Origin: Hyaloscypha bicolor E
Lineage: Eukaryota; Ascomycota; Leotiomycetes; Helotiales; Hyaloscyphaceae
DNA: 64,000 nucleotides
Direction of reading: 5' to 3'
Assembly: GCF_002865645.1 (NCBI RefSeq)
Contig: NW_020194628.1
Coordinates: 372,001 to 436,000 of the forward strand
The notes below the pieces were generated by a model. That model was not told where the DNA came from. It worked only from the letters and a program-made list of their open reading frames with translations, and ran no database searches. The translations under genes and the position numbers were made by a program. The first letter of the stretch is position 1. The number at the start of each line of letters is the position of its first letter. Below are positions 11,996 through 24,450 of this stretch, in pieces.

Positions 11996-13758
11996 AGAGC
12001 CTTTGATCTTTGAGCGGCCTTTGTCGCTCGCCACTGCAGTGTCCAAACGAGAATCATATGCTAGACGTTTGGAGTAATGGATTGCTCGCACAAAGCGAGT
12101 CGAACTCGAGCATCTTCGAACTTCGACCTCCGTTGCTCTTAGTAAGGGGTGTGCGGGGTACCGTATATACCCTGGTCTTCCATTATTTTGCGCTACTAGT
12201 GGAACTTCCGTGCTTTCGATAATAAATGCAGCCAGACGGCTGGCAAAGCGAGTAAGAGAGGAGCTGGTGGCCTAGCGGGAAAGACCAAGTAACTTCCTAC
12301 TGTAAGGAGGGGCTATCTCCACGCCGAGTCCACCCGCTTTACGGAACTTCCCAACTTGAAAGGTTAATTTGGGCATACCAAAGTAAATACCGCAATTTGG
12401 AAGTCATTAGTGGGTCAGGTTTCACAACAAAGTTTTACACTAGGGTTCTATTGGTCACTTTATGTCCCGATTAGGAAGCTCGTTTACCAGCCACGTGCTT
12501 GCATAGTTTTAGCGTCTTACGCGCCCCGTAACCCCGCACTCGGGGACCGCAATAATATGGAAGGCCACGGCTCGGGTATCTAGCCTTATTTCAAATAGTT
12601 ACAAATAAAGTTTGCGCCGTGCTTACAGTACTTTGTCAAGCTAGAAAGACCCAATGCCCCTCTGCTTCTCGATAGGGGCGCAAGCCTTACGGGATATTTC
12701 GGAAAGGTTCGGCTAAGGCTTACAACATAGAGGCCGAAATAAGTGTTATATGGAAGGTGGCTAGTGCCGTGTCACCCCGGTGGGCGGGCCGGTCACCTGC
12801 CTAGGACTCGTGGTATTTTACTCTTTGTAGGTAAATACATGCTTTTGCTGATTAACACCTATTCTACCCTATGCCAAGTGTGCTCATTCAGTTCTGTGCG
12901 CCTAAGAAGCTTGCTAATGCTGGAGACCTCTGGTAAACTAGTATTATTAAAGAAAGCTCATCAACTTGGCAGGAAAGGAGAAGTTAAAAAGAATTTGGCA
13001 TTCCAACACACTCCAAAACTTGCTTTGCCTTCGTATAATACGGGTGAATCCAGTAATCTATTCTTTAGTAACACCCTTCCAGCTAATAATATATTTGAAT
13101 TCAAGGCTCGGGAAAGAAAACGGCAAAAGTTATATTTTTAATAAACTTATTTTGTGTTCACAGACCAATGGCGCCAAGTGATATCACCGTTATTATTGAG
13201 GGTAGCCAAGGGTCAAGGTTTGCCCCGGCTTCGCTGTGCAAATGTACGAAATGCCTTTCAGCCCAAGTTATCTCCGGTTATCCCCAATTGACACAGGAGA
13301 TGGTCAGCCTATGAAGTGCTACGGAGCAGCCGAACATTTTGAAGGGGTTGTAAATTATTGGAGTTGCGCATTGTGGGGAACTCAAAGGCTCGGTACCTAA
13401 CAGGCTGATTCCAAGGCTCCCTTGTCCATTCAAATAGCGTAACGCTTATGAGCCCTTACTCCGTGTGGCGTGAATCCTGGAAGAACCCCCCGCCATTCTA
13501 GGAGTGGAGGCAGTGCGCCATGTGGGATTTGCGTCTGAAGGCACCAGCTTTGGCGAGAATCAATGCCGCCATATCCCGAGTGGCTTAAAAGCATGACTCG
13601 TCGTGGTTATCTCCGCTCGCAGCAAGGCATTCACTCTTTGTACATTACTTGCTCATAGCCCGCAGTATCCAACTTTCTGTGGGTCTTTAAATTGATCTTC
13701 ATTTACTTCTTTCAACCCGCAAGATCGCTATTCGCGCCTCAGTAATCCTTCAACCAGA
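11996..13758. other. Intergenic region, upstream of the MFS transporter
   Basis: About 1.76 kb with ordinary composition. Open frames here (for example 12743-13141) are not protein-like and lack known motifs. The part nearest 13758 is the promoter and leader of the MFS gene, with CT-rich leader sequence before the ATG and several TATC/GATA-type motifs, which would fit nitrogen control, though that is only inference. No RNA gene or repeat was recognised. Confidence 0.4.
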
Positions 13759-15883
13759 ATGGATCCTCGAGACTCTAAAGCAGAGCCACCGCTTGAGCTC
13801 GACACAGTCAAGACTAATGATTCTGAAATCGTTGTTGTTAAAGCTGAAGTTGTCCCAACGTACGATACGAAACAAACCAAAGCGCTTCTCCGCAAGATCG
13901 ATCGTCATTTGATCCCGTTCTTGTCGCTTCTCTACCTCCTTTCCTTCCTAGAGTGAGTCGCATTATTCAAGTCGAAAGTGACCATCAACTGACGTAGATG
14001 AAAGTCGTACCAACATCGGCAATGCAAAGCTTTTTGGCTTGGAGAAGTCGCTTGGGCTTGTAGGCAATCAATATAACACAGCCTTATGTAAGTTTAAAGA
14101 GCCCCAATTGGTAAAACTGTCCTGAATTGATGGCTGATCTTGGTTTTCCGCAGGTGTCTTCTGTAAGCCGCTAAAGTTAGAAATCGAAAATTTATGCTTA
14201 TGCCCCCATAGTCGTTACATATGTCCTTTTCGAAGTACCTTCTAACATGTAAGCACTACTTTGATCTATTGCATTCGTTAATACTAACAATGGCAGGGTC
14301 CTGAAACGCTGGAGACCAGTATGTCATCTAGATACCAAAAACCATTTTCGTGCCCACTAATTATTGCAAGTCCATGTGGTTCCCGATCATTATGCTCGGA
14401 TGGGGCATAATTATGACTCTTACCGGCCTCGTCAGAGATTTCAACGGACTTGTAATCGCCCGCGTGTTCCTGGGAATTGCAGAATCTGGTCTTTTCCCCG
14501 TGAGCTTAGTTCCTGTAAAGACCTTTCGCACTAGCTGACCGCATATTTCTACAGGGCGTCAACTACTATATCACTCTATGGTATTGTCGACGGGAGTGTG
14601 CATTCCGTGCAGCAATCTTCTTCTCCGCGGCCACTGTTGCTGGCGCATTTGGCGGTCTACTTGCACGCGGGATCAACGAAATGGCCGGCGTGGGAGGTAG
14701 GCCTGGATGGGCGTGGATTTTCATCCTTGAGGGTCTTCTCACAGTGTTCATTGCCATTGCTGCGTTCTGGGTTCTCGCCGACAGCCCCAAGACAGCAAGC
14801 TTTCTGAGCGAAGATGAGGCGAAAGAAGTGCAGGCAAGATTGGCACATGACAACGAAGATCTGGCTGCTCACTACGACACGAAATTCATGTGGCACGCCT
14901 TTCTAGATTGGAAAATTTGGATGCAATGCATGTCAGTATTACTACCCTGCAATGTTGAATTCGGGCATGGCTGAACACGATTTTGCAGCGCTTACCTAGG
15001 AATCCTGGCTCCACTTTATTCCTTTTCCCTCTTTTTACCCTCCATCATTGCTGCCATGGGTTTCTCCGCAGCCACATCTCAATTGCTCACGGTGGTTTGT
15101 CCCCCTAATTCCTTTATTTAGAGAACATTCTGATAATTTCCCACAGCCACCATATGTCCTAGGCTGTCTCTGCACAGTTTTAGGTGGATACTACAGCGAC
15201 AAGCTTGGAAAGCGTGGCATGTACGAACTCTGTTTCCTGCATACTACCTCAGCACAGCGGCTGATAGTTTTAGCTTCCTTTTCGGCTTTTGCAGCCTAGC
15301 CATCATTGGCTATATCCTTCTCATCGTAACTAAAGTACCGGCTGCTCAATACATCGGAACATTTTTGGCTGCGTGTGGGGTGTAAGTCTGTTAGTTCTAA
15401 GTCTCTTCATATCGCTAACAGGCAATTAGATACCCGATGATTCCAATCATGGTGATGTGGAATGGCAACAATATCGGAGGTAGCGTTAAACGAGGCGTCG
15501 GCATCGCCATGCAAATCGGCTTTGGCAATTGTGGCGGAATTATTGCCTCGTTCGTGTGAGTCCCCTATCTCAACCAACCCAGTGACCAATGACGAATTTT
15601 ATTATCAGATACAGGAATCAAGATAAGCCTCGCTATCTTACTGGACACGGCACTATTCTTGCGTAAGTTTGCAATTCTGGCTGCTTATTTTGATACCATA
15701 CTAATTGAACACAGTTTCCTAGGCTTGGCGTTGATCTTCATCGTCATTCAAATGGTTTGCCTCACGCGCATAAACAAGAAGCGCGAAGAGGCGTACGGCT
15801 CTCCGGAAGGCTATACTTCTGATATGAAACGTGCTGAGTCGGACCGTGGTAATGACGCGAGCTTCTTCCGTTACACGATTTAG
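13759..15883 (+). CDS. MFS transporter, Dal5-type anion:cation symporter (allantoate/nicotinate-like permease)
   Basis: Thirteen exons join in frame to a 495-residue protein, the usual size for the family. Exons: 13759-13952, 14005-14087, 14154-14162, 14212-14248, 14297-14318, 14371-14499, 14555-14931, 14989-15094, 15147-15220, 15274-15381, 15430-15555, 15609-15662, 15715-15883. Visible family blocks are LRKIDRHLIPFLSLLYLLSF joined by splicing to LDRTNIGNA, FVTYVLFEVPSN, VLKRWRPSMW, RVFLGIAESGLFPGVNYY, GGRPGWAWIFILEG, YYSDKLGKRG and a MWNGNNIGG block in the C-terminal half. The hydrophilic N-terminus of about 50 residues is cytoplasmic. Expected role is proton-coupled uptake of a small carboxylate such as allantoate, nicotinate, pantothenate or a related acid; the substrate cannot be read from sequence. 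The third exon is only 9 nt. A decayed relative lies at 9186-9560. Confidence 0.88.
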
Positions 15884-16039
15884 AACAGCGGTTGTGGGAC
15901 ACAGTTAGCATTCTAGCCAGAGGCCCAACTGCTTGGACTTGATGAATGGGTTCCAGTAGTCGTGATTTAACTACCACCATACCCACTACTCTCGTCTTCT
16001 CAGCCAAGCACCCTCGCCTTTCACAATTAATAGAATAAA

Positions 16040-16325
16040 TGCTTTTAGTGACCGCAGGTGCACTTTTCTTTTTAGTTCAATTTTATAATTATATTTTTAA
16101 TATAAGAAAAGTTTCTTTAATATATTTTATAAAACACTTTAAAGAAAAGTCATTTTATAAGCTTATTATTAATTTCTTTTATATTTAATTTTTCTAAATC
16201 TTATTTCAATTAATTATTTATAATAATTAAAAGCTTTATAATTCTTATTTTTAAAATTTAAAGCTATGAAAATTCTTTTAATTATATAAAAGTTAAAGCT
16301 ATTTAAAAGTTTTCTACGTAGGGGT
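16040..16325. repeat. AT-rich patch, probable RIPed repeat fragment
   Basis: A sharply bounded stretch of about 280 bp is much more AT-rich than the flanks and is full of TTTATAA/TTAATA words, like the RIPed blocks elsewhere in the window. No ends or coding trace can be defined. Confidence 0.45.
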
Positions 16326-17061
16326 ACACGATAAGAGATTGTTGGTAGGATGTTGAAACGAATTAAGAAGAGATTTGGAGTCTAGGGACTGCTGATCGAG
16401 GAGGTGCTTTCTCCCAGATTCCAGCGAGCACAGGTGTAGACATGGGTATCTGCAGCCAGGTTCTCATGGATTAATCGTAAGACATTAGTAGGGTTTAGTT
16501 TCGTCCGAACCACTGTTAATCGAAGGCATTTGGAAATCGATGGCAAATATGCACAACTGGGTCCGAGGCGGGGAGGATCTGTCATCTTAGAAGTTATTGG
16601 TGAGAATGACGAATCAACATTGTAGTTAGGCATCCTGACTTTGAGGATCTTGATCAAGGCACAGAGCGGTCTGAACAGTTTTCCTTTCGCAATAAACGAG
16701 TAGCATTAAAAAATTTCTAGAATCTAGAGAAAGAAATTAACCTGCCTTTTCACCACCATCAGTTTTTCTCTCTCAGTGAATGTTGTTGCATGTCATTATG
16801 TAAACCATCAATTGAGCACATATTATAAATTTTATTGCTAGATATAGGGGCCTTGATTGGTTGATTATTAAATAGTCAGAATAGTCGATCATTTTCCTTT
16901 GTTCGATAATGGAATAAAAGTGAATTATTTCACACCCTCGCTTGTACTGGCTGAATTTCTATTTATTTGGCGTCATCTCCTGGCTCCTTTCTCCCCTTGA
17001 ACCAACACGAACAACCACAAACACTTACCTCCCTTCCACAGCTGACAGATCAGCCATTACG
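16326..17061. other. Intergenic, leader of the F-box-like gene
   Basis: No gene supported. The last 100 bases are CT/CA-rich (ACCAACACGAACAACCACAA), typical of a fungal 5' leader before the ATG at 17062. Confidence 0.4.
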
Positions 17062-18230
17062 ATGGATGGCGACCCAGTTCCCCCCACTCATGACACACGC
17101 TACTTGCTCTCTGGCCGTAATCCTGCGAATGCCGTTGGCGACAACGAATCCCAGCCTCTTCACACTTCCGGCACGGTATCAACTCGAACTCCTACAAGTG
17201 CGAACACAGAGCCAGAGAATCACAACGATGGTGCGACCGAGACGCAACCGGATCACCCGAGTTCAGTATTTACCACCCTCACTGTCAAATCCTGTCCGTG
17301 GGAGAGATGTCCTATCGAAATTCTAGATACGATATTCGACGAAGTGGACAACAAGGGCTTGAGGTACTTTGCTTGGGGTGGCTCAATGCCTCCACTTGTA
17401 GTAGCACTCCGGGGTCTGAATCATTCTTACAAACAGGCACTACAACGATTCGTGAAAGCAAGCGGCCCCCATCTGCGGTTGGACCCTCGAACAGGGTACT
17501 GCATTCGAGACATGAATCGAGTGGAGCTAGGTACCTTTGAGGACGCAAATCTGCTACTTGAGTAATCCCCACTCTCTATTACAGCAAATGTAAGACACTG
17601 ACGAAAATTAACAGTGATCCTGTCGATTCTGGCTTGATCCGGCGCAGCGACAAAGGCCTCAATTTCGTTGATTACGGGTTTCAAAGACCTGAATGGTTCA
17701 CCTCTCAATTCCTTCTAGCCGAAAACATACGAAAAGTTCATCTTTCTCTCAACTTGCATTGCTCTATGTCAGACACAAGCATTGCTCATTTCATCCCTGA
17801 ATTTCCATTCTGGTTGCAGGGATTCAAGCTGCTTTCTGAGGTAACGGTTCAGATTCCGGTCTTACATAGACGGATCGATGGAAGTAGACACCAGCGAATA
17901 GTCAATGCCGCCATGGATCGAATTTTAAGAAAGGTTGGGGTCCAAGGTCAACGTCTTGCGACAAAATACAGTGGTCTCGGCACAAGTGTGGAGATCTGGG
18001 TTTGGAAAGCCTGCCCTGGACAGACCATGAATTGGTCGCAAAACCTCGGCACAATCTGGAAACGCCCGCCCGAATATTACAATCAAGATTGGTGGAAGGA
18101 CGAGACACCATGGGACCTCTTAAACCTCCGCTCGCACTTCCAATTGAGGATGGAGGAGGGCCAATTCGTTATAATTGGAGGACAGTGGGAGTCATGGGGA
18201 TTAGATGAGGACAGTCTCTTAATGTATTAA
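17062..18230 (+). CDS. F-box-like hypothetical protein
   Basis: Two exons, 17062-17561 and 17615-18230, with a 53-bp GT..AG intron give 371 residues. The first in-frame ATG with a sensible context is MDGDPVPP; an earlier ATG at 16942 would add 40 residues of hydrophobic leader and is less likely. The first 75 residues are Thr/Pro/Asn-rich and probably disordered. At about residue 78 the sequence WERCPIEILDTIFDEV looks like a short F-box (L/C-P-x-E-I-L-x-x-I), followed by RGLNHSYKQALQ, as in fungal F-box proteins where a helix follows. The C-terminal half, rich in Trp, is unlike any domain I know. If it is a true F-box, it would bind Skp1 and recruit substrates to an SCF ubiquitin ligase, but this is weak evidence. 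Confidence 0.6.
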
Positions 18231-18531
18231 AAGCGGTGAACGACATCCAAGGAACTGGGAATACAACTCATTTCGAGAGAATTGGAGACATCCTCGCAGT
18301 ACAACAAAATTCGGACTAGCATTCAATTAGCTTTTCTCTTGATCTACTTCTTCATGGCACATCCCCTGACCGCTCAATGTTGAACTGCCACTAGAAATGC
18401 ACTTTCCAATTCCTGTGAGCCTGAGCACACAACCCTTTGAAAACATCTTAACCATTGCCCCTTGCTTAACTTTTGGTTCTCTAAAATTTGAACCAAGCTG
18501 ATCCTCTCAACATTGCAAGTTGGGTCCTCTC
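18231..18531. other. Convergent 3' intergenic region
   Basis: Lies between the stop codons of two convergent genes; AT-moderate, no coding or repeat structure seen. Confidence 0.4.
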
Positions 18532-19001
18532 CTACCCACTCACAAATGCATCCAACCTTGCCTGGTCATATACATCATCTTCAACCAGCCTCTCCCACTT
18601 CTGCTAGGAAGTCAGTTTCTTATCACTCTATGATTCTTTCTTGAGCTTACTCCGTCAGCTTTAACCTTGATAATTGTTGGCAAAGCAGTCACCAAGAAAG
18701 GTTCCTGTTTCCAAACATTATCAGGACTCTTCCATCTATTCATCTCGTCAGGCCAAAACACCACGAAGAGAATGGCAAATACCCACTCTGGTTTCAATCC
18801 TGCGTAAACGGCCGTAGCAGTCTTTCCCGAGTCCCCGAACTTGGCATTGACAAATGACTCGGCATCCCGACAATCGCTACACCACATCCTTCCCTCGACG
18901 GCTGATGCGTAGATAACAAGGTAGACTGGCTTTACGGAGGCTAAACTCAAGTTTTCAGCCACATCTTCTGGGCTTTCTGTGGAGAATTTGAGAGGCATCA
19001 C
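18532..19001 (-). CDS. TRP14/TXNDC17-like thioredoxin-fold protein
   Basis: Minus-strand gene with a start at 19001 (MMPLKF; a second ATG follows immediately) and at least one intron (18604-18650). The active-site motif is MWCSDCRDAE, the W-C-x-D-C form of thioredoxin-related protein 14 rather than the WCGPC of thioredoxin. LPTIIKV supplies the conserved cis-proline block. The last exon reads KWERLVEDDVYDQARLDAF. Reading straight through exon 1 gives 140 residues with an odd hydrophobic insertion VFAILFVVFWPDEMNR. Removing a possible 54-bp GTATTT..AG intron at 18729-18782, which contains a CTGAC branch site, gives 122 residues, the usual family length, and restores EWSPDN. The protein should be a cytosolic disulfide or S-nitrosothiol reductase. 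Confidence 0.78.
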
Positions 19002-19806
19002 GAAGGTGACCTAGTGGGCTGCACCCGGGTGAAAGTGATTTGCTGCAAAGAGCGGGGCTGGTTTCGAGTTCCGAGTTCTTAGGGGGGGGCGGGTTTCGGG
19101 GTTTGCGGCGAACTTGAGTTTGTTGTGTTGAGGGAGTGTCAACTTATCGGAGTCGAGAAGTGGAGAGTTGAAAGATGCGTGCGGATCGCGTGCTCGTTTC
19201 AGTGGTGTTGCCCCTGTATTTTTGCCGAGATTCGCCTCTGATAAAGGTAATCCGACACACACGTGACCGAAACAACTAGTAAACTACGTTGTTGCAGAGT
19301 TCTAAGCCATACGGGCCCGAGAAGAGAGATGAGCACGATTGAGGTGAAGGACTGCACTTTGATATCATTCCATGTAATAACAGACGATAGGCGTGCATTT
19401 TTAGCAGCTGTTACCTCGTTAGGTTGGATTGCTTCTAGCGATGCTGACTTAGGGGTATTATAACAACAATGGCTCACGGTACAGGCGAAGGAGTGGAACA
19501 ATATTTATCATGAAAATCAAACTTCAAAGCCCTATGAAGTATTTCCGCGCCTTTCAAGCTTTGCAACACCCGTCGGCCTCATTAGCCGCTGGAAGCCTTA
19601 CCCCGGGCGTGGCTTCAAATTCCAGCGAATAGCATGCTCCTTCATGCGGTGGCGCTAGCCAGATCTCCAACCTCACTCTTTCTTCGTTCGAGACTCAAAA
19701 TCTCTTTCGAGATTGTCTGGTGCCTTTGTTGTGCCTGGAACAAGCTCAGCCGTCGTGCACGCCGTGTTCCAGAAGGCATCTGCACCTCTGCCTTGATTTC
19801 GTCGAG
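19002..19806. promoter_or_regulatory. Divergent upstream region between the TRP14-like and RBR genes
   Basis: About 800 bp separates two divergently transcribed genes. A GC-rich stretch (19010-19260) contains an open frame on the minus strand that is proline/asparagine-rich and not domain-like; it is more likely leader sequence of the thioredoxin-like gene. The part from about 19660 to 19806 stays open in the frame of the RBR gene and may hold an extra upstream exon that I could not delimit. Confidence 0.4.
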
Positions 19807-21914
19807 ATGGAAGCGGGTAGGAAGAGCGTTTTGGTGGCAGCCTTGTCAACATATGCCGATCTACTTGCCAAAAGCACATCGGAACCCGACCCCGGGCAGG
19901 GCAAAGGTAAAGGCAAAGCGTCTGACGATGATGTTGATCTCGAAGCCGAGAGACTGGATCAGCTCAATCTCTGTGGGGAACTTATCGCCGAAGCAGCATC
20001 AAGCAAAGATAGGGTTAGTGCCTTTGGAGAAGACGACAATAACAAGCCTCGGGGTGCGATTTCCAAAGGCTTTTCCCTAGATTGGCATGCTTCGAAGGAG
20101 GCTCTGTTCACCTCGGAACCCAAAAGAAAGACCGCCGTGCTTCAATGTCACGACGCTCCAGAGGAATACACTGATCCTTTCACGGGCTTTCCTGTTATCC
20201 AAGAGACTGGATTCGAACCAGGGCCTTCGAGCAGGCCGCCTCAGCCAATGCGAAACTATTCGTGGAAACCGGCAGCTCTCGAACCGGAAAGCCCACAAAA
20301 TGGGTGGAAAGCACCAGCCACATTGACAAGAGCAACCTCTCTTCCGATGAGTGGGAAGCCATCGCCACAACCAAAGCCCAGTGATCTAAAACAAAGCCTC
20401 CAGGAAATGGGCGAAAGAAACATTGTCGAGGCAGAGAACGCACCCAATCCAGCCAATGTAAGTACTAAATATTTCTGTGCACAAATTCGAAGCTCGTCGC
20501 TAAACTTTTACAGAAGGGTGGTTACCTGAGCCGTATCTCCAATCTCACCTCGAAGGCGTTCAAATCAGCCGTGGATATGTTAGGCATGAACCAAACTAAC
20601 AAAATTCAGCCAATATATCAGGATCCTCCTCCCAGAGAAAGGGGTTTGGTCAAGGTCCGGAATAAATCGAGAGATAAGATCCAGGACCTGATGACCACCC
20701 CTGTTGCAGTGGCAGCTGGGGCTGGGAAACGAGCGGAAAGCCCACCTCCGGCTTACCACACCTTGTCACATGGTGCTTCTGTATTACCACAACCACATGT
20801 CGTCGACAGTCCGAGATCTAAACAAGAGACGAGGAGATCCAGCAGCGGGACTACAACCCATCCAGTATTGACAGACGATGAAGCCTTCGCTAGAATGCTG
20901 CAGGAGGAGGAGTATCGCGAGATACAGCAGGAGCGAGACATGCTCCTGGCTCTCTCCCTGGCAAACGGAACGGCAGACCGCGGCGATGTTGAACTGGCGC
21001 ATTTCATGGCGAGGGAATATGAAGACTTGATAGCATCAACGGGGGCACCAACGGGAGCCACAGCGCATGGAGTTCAGGCTTCTGATTCCAAAGAGCTTCC
21101 GCAATTCGATTTTTCCCAGTGGGACGCACAAACGCAACAAGAGCAACTGGACCATCTCTATGCCCTCGAAATCGAAGAGTCGCTCCGCGCAGAAGAGTTG
21201 GCCAACGACGCGGGGTGGGCCGAAGCCATGAGGCTGCAAGATGAATATGACCGGGAGACAGAGAACCACGAGGCATGGGAGGAGTACAAGAAGACAAACT
21301 TCGAAGAGTGCGTTGTTTGTGGAGACGAGAACCATAAAGAAGAGTTCCTGCGACCATGTGAGCACGGATACTGCGAAGACTGCTTGCAAGCAGGTTTTAA
21401 GAATGCATTGGCTTCGAAGACCCCGTTCAAGTGTTGCAAGAAAAACTTGAGTGTGGACGACTGCACTGGTCTGGAAGCAGACTTCGTCGTCAAGTACCAG
21501 GAGCTGATACTCGAACTTACAACCCCGAATCCAATGTACTGCTGTAATGTCACCTGCGCAAAGTTCTTGCCTCCAGCATCGATTGTGGGCGAGGTTGGCA
21601 CGTGTGGGAGTTGTAAGACACAGACTTGTCGGCACTGTAGAAAGAGGACCCACCCAGGAGTATTCTGTGAAGAGGACCGGGAAACGAAAGCTGTCAAAGA
21701 TTTGGCTATGCAGAAGGGTTGGAAGACATGTCCGGGCTGCAATCACCTAATTGAGAGGCAGTCGGGATGTTTGCATATGATTTGCTCGAGGTGCCAGACC
21801 GCATTCTGCTATCGGTGTTCAAAGAGGTGGAATGATTGTGAATCGACCTGCCCTGATCGTCAGTTCCTCGTTCCCCCTCCTTTCAACTGGCTCGTGCTAA
21901 TGCTGCAAATATAG
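19807..21914 (+). CDS. RING-between-RING (RBR) E3 ubiquitin ligase
   Basis: Exons 19807-20457 and 20514-21914 join in phase 0 across a 56-bp intron, giving 683 residues. A long low-complexity N-terminal half (Ser/Pro/Glu-rich, GKGKGKASDDDVD) includes acidic helical blocks such as EEYREIQQERDMLLALSLA. The RBR module starts near residue 483: RING1 CVVC..CEHGYCEDC, then an IBR with CCNVTCAKF and CGSCKTQTCRHC, then RING2 near residue 622 with CPGCNHLIERQSGCLHMIC, whose GC-L-HM-x-C cysteine is the expected catalytic thioester residue. RBR ligases accept ubiquitin from E2 on that cysteine. The end is uncertain: a GTCAGT..ATAG intron beginning at about 21860 could replace the last 20 residues by a longer tail ending near 22070. 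The first ATG in this frame is 19807, but the frame is open upstream. Confidence 0.85.
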
Positions 21915-22682
21915 CAATATCAGCGACACACCCAAAATATCCAGGGAGGAATTGATCCTTCGAGTACCAAGCATGTTTATCAGATTCCTGTTTCACGGGT
22001 GGTTGGTCATGAGATTCTTGACTCAAAATTCCTCAAGCTGTTCTTGGATTTATACCGAATATAATAAATAGCATTCCCTTGTTCTACTTTCTTCTCTCCT
22101 TTGCAGTGCTTAAGATAGGGTCCCGAAGTTCAGAGACCTGGGCTGAAAACAGATCAAAAGGTTCACCTCAAGTTCCATTTACAACCTCATTCATAAATTT
22201 CACTAGAATACATTATGAAATCCGTCAAGAAATTTTAGTCCCTATATCTCGCCAGGCATTTTGGACTGCACTCACATTTCAAACCAAGATGTCCTCGCAA
22301 ACTTACAACCCCCGAGCATCATCAGGTTGATCTCTCATCTGCCCTGAACCAAGAATACTCTGTATCTCGTCCTTTACATAATCGTCGCCTTTAACATCCT
22401 CTGGCTCATCCTCACCTTCATACTCCTCCCGACTGGCATAGTCGTCTGGATGCTGCTCGAAAGAAAACGGAATTGGTTGCTTAAAAGGTTACTCGATGCA
22501 TTACCAGGTGGGTGAGGATGGAGTTGTTCTTGGATATGTGACACTGGCATGAGCTTTAAGCAGTCTACGTTGACGATATCTACTCAACAGGCAACGTGGT
22601 GAGATTTCACTTTCAACTGGAGCGAAGTTCCGCGTACTAGAAGTACCTTGAAAACCTACCGACTTTGGTCGAATGGATTCTA
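21915..22682. other. Intergenic region up to the Tc1/mariner element
   Basis: 3' flank of the RBR gene followed by unremarkable DNA. No gene is supported; the short open frame at 22079-22330 is not protein-like. The final TA (22681-22682) is the left copy of the transposon's target duplication. Confidence 0.4.
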
Positions 22683-22790
22683 CGAAGACAACGGCATAAA
22701 GTATCGGGAATACAGGGCATTATTTTATAAAGGCCACTAAATGCCCTGTAAGGTCTTACTTTAATCTCCCTATAGCTAGTCCTAGTCCCC
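22683..22790 (+). repeat. Left terminal inverted repeat of the Tc1/mariner element
   Basis: 108 bp, exact reverse complement of 24673-24780; contains the internal inverted words ACAGGGCAT and ATGCCCTGT. Confidence 0.92.
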
Positions 22791-22829
22791 TATAAGCCCT
22801 GTAAGGGTCCCCTGAAATATGGCTTACCT

Positions 22830-24450
22830 CGCTAAACCTCTAATTTCGATTATTTTTTGATTAGTTCGATTTTATCTATCTAAATAACTATCTAATATAT
22901 AGTTACCTTCTCTTGACCCTTCTTCCTTCCTTCTTTATACTTATTCCCCCCTTCTAAACGTATTATCTCCTTTACGTAATCAGGAATTACTATAATCCAC
23001 TCTTGAATCTTGCTCTGGGGAAGGTCTTTCTAGTATTTCTCCCACCTTACTCTCAGCTTCTTCCTATTACTAGTAGGTCCCCGCTTAGTAGTTTCCTTTT
23101 TTATCCAGAACCAGGCTTTTTTAATTATATTAAGATCAGGTAAGTTTCCTGGCCAAAGTATCTTTATAATCTTCTATAGATTATAAATCTTCTCCTAGTA
23201 ATATAACTTGTAAGGTCCTATATTATTCTCTTATATAAGGGTATTAGGATAATTTTTTTAGTATTTCCTTGCAAATAGCAAGAGCTTCTTAATTAAAATC
23301 TTCTTCTGGTATTAATACTAATTAATTTCTCTTTGTCTATTCTTTATAATATAAGTACTAGTCTTCTTATTATACTTCTATATCTTTCGTACTTTTCCAG
23401 GGGCCTTTTTATAAGCCTTCTTTTATTCCCTTAGCTATTTCCTTTACTTCTTTTCCTACTTCTATTTATTAGCCTTCTTAATTAATAAGTTCTTTATATT
23501 AAGATTAGCTTTGCAATTTCTTTTCTCTTATAAAATCTTCTTTTCCTGTATATAATAAGGCCCCTTTTTATTATAAAAGAAAGATCCCTAATATATAAAC
23601 TCAGAAAATCCTTTTTATCTTTTTTATATATAATACTTATTATATACTTCTCTAGATAATCTCTATATATATCTTTTTTCCCTTATATCTCCTAATTAAA
23701 TAGTAGTCTTATTTATAAAAATTATATCTTTCTAATTATTAAGTATCTAATATTCTCGCTCCAAGTACTAGGCTAATCTTTCCCCTTTACTAAGGGTATT
23801 CAAGCCAGGCTTAACTATTAGTTTATATTAAGAGTAGCCTATATAAGTAAGAACCTTTTATATAATTCTGGATATAATCTTATAATTCCTTTTCTTTACT
23901 TCCTTTATAATTATAGTATAAGAAAAGCCTCTTATAATAGAATTTTAGAGAATAACCTTTAAAATATATTTAATTACTTTAGAGGAAATTATAGATTAAC
24001 TAGATCTTGGTATATTAAGTATATATAAGACTTCCAAAGGCATATTCTTATTTTCTATCTATTTATGCTTTCTAGCTATAGCTACAAGTCAATAAATAGC
24101 TAATCTGGGTACTCCTATAGCTTTCCTAATTTGTCCCAAAGACTTCTTATCCTCAAGTATATAAATAACCTTAATTCTGGCACTAGTAAAGTATTCTTTG
24201 GGCCTAAGAGTAGCAAGTATAAAAGCAGTTAATAAAGCGGGTAATAAAAGGGCTGGTTTAGCTAAATTATTATCTGAATTATCCAAATCTAATAGTAAAT
24301 TATACTATGTATCCTCTTTATCTTTAGTATACTTGTTAGAGCGTTCGTTATCTGAGGAATCAGGAAGAGAGAAGAGCTCTAATTAGCTATCTAATAAATC
24401 AGGAAAATTAAATAAACCTCTAAAAGTAGCTATAATAATAGCTAAAGTAA
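22830..24450 (-). pseudogene. Tc1/mariner (DDE_3-type) transposase pseudogene
   Basis: The minus strand carries a helix-turn-helix block around 24090-24190 (EDKKSLGQIRKAIGVPRLA). A catalytic-domain end near 23085-23160 reads LWPGNLPDLNIIKKAWFWIK, which corresponds to the WPGNSPDLN-x-IE motif of Tc1 transposases with the catalytic acid position changed to Lys. A final block reads DYVKEIIRLEGGNKYKEG. Numerous stops, mostly at former Trp/Gln codons, and Asp/Glu to Asn/Lys changes fit RIP damage. It cannot make an active enzyme. Confidence 0.8.

Noticed and set aside
12743..13181. Two overlapping open frames in the region before the MFS gene
   Set aside because: No motif, no splice support, overlapping frames of similar quality.
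19011..19262. 83-codon open frame upstream of the TRP14-like gene
   Set aside because: Pro/Asn-rich with no domain; GC-rich leader DNA gives long chance frames.
21036..21746. Long minus-strand frames opposite the RBR gene
   Set aside because: Antisense shadows of the Cys-rich RBR coding sequence.
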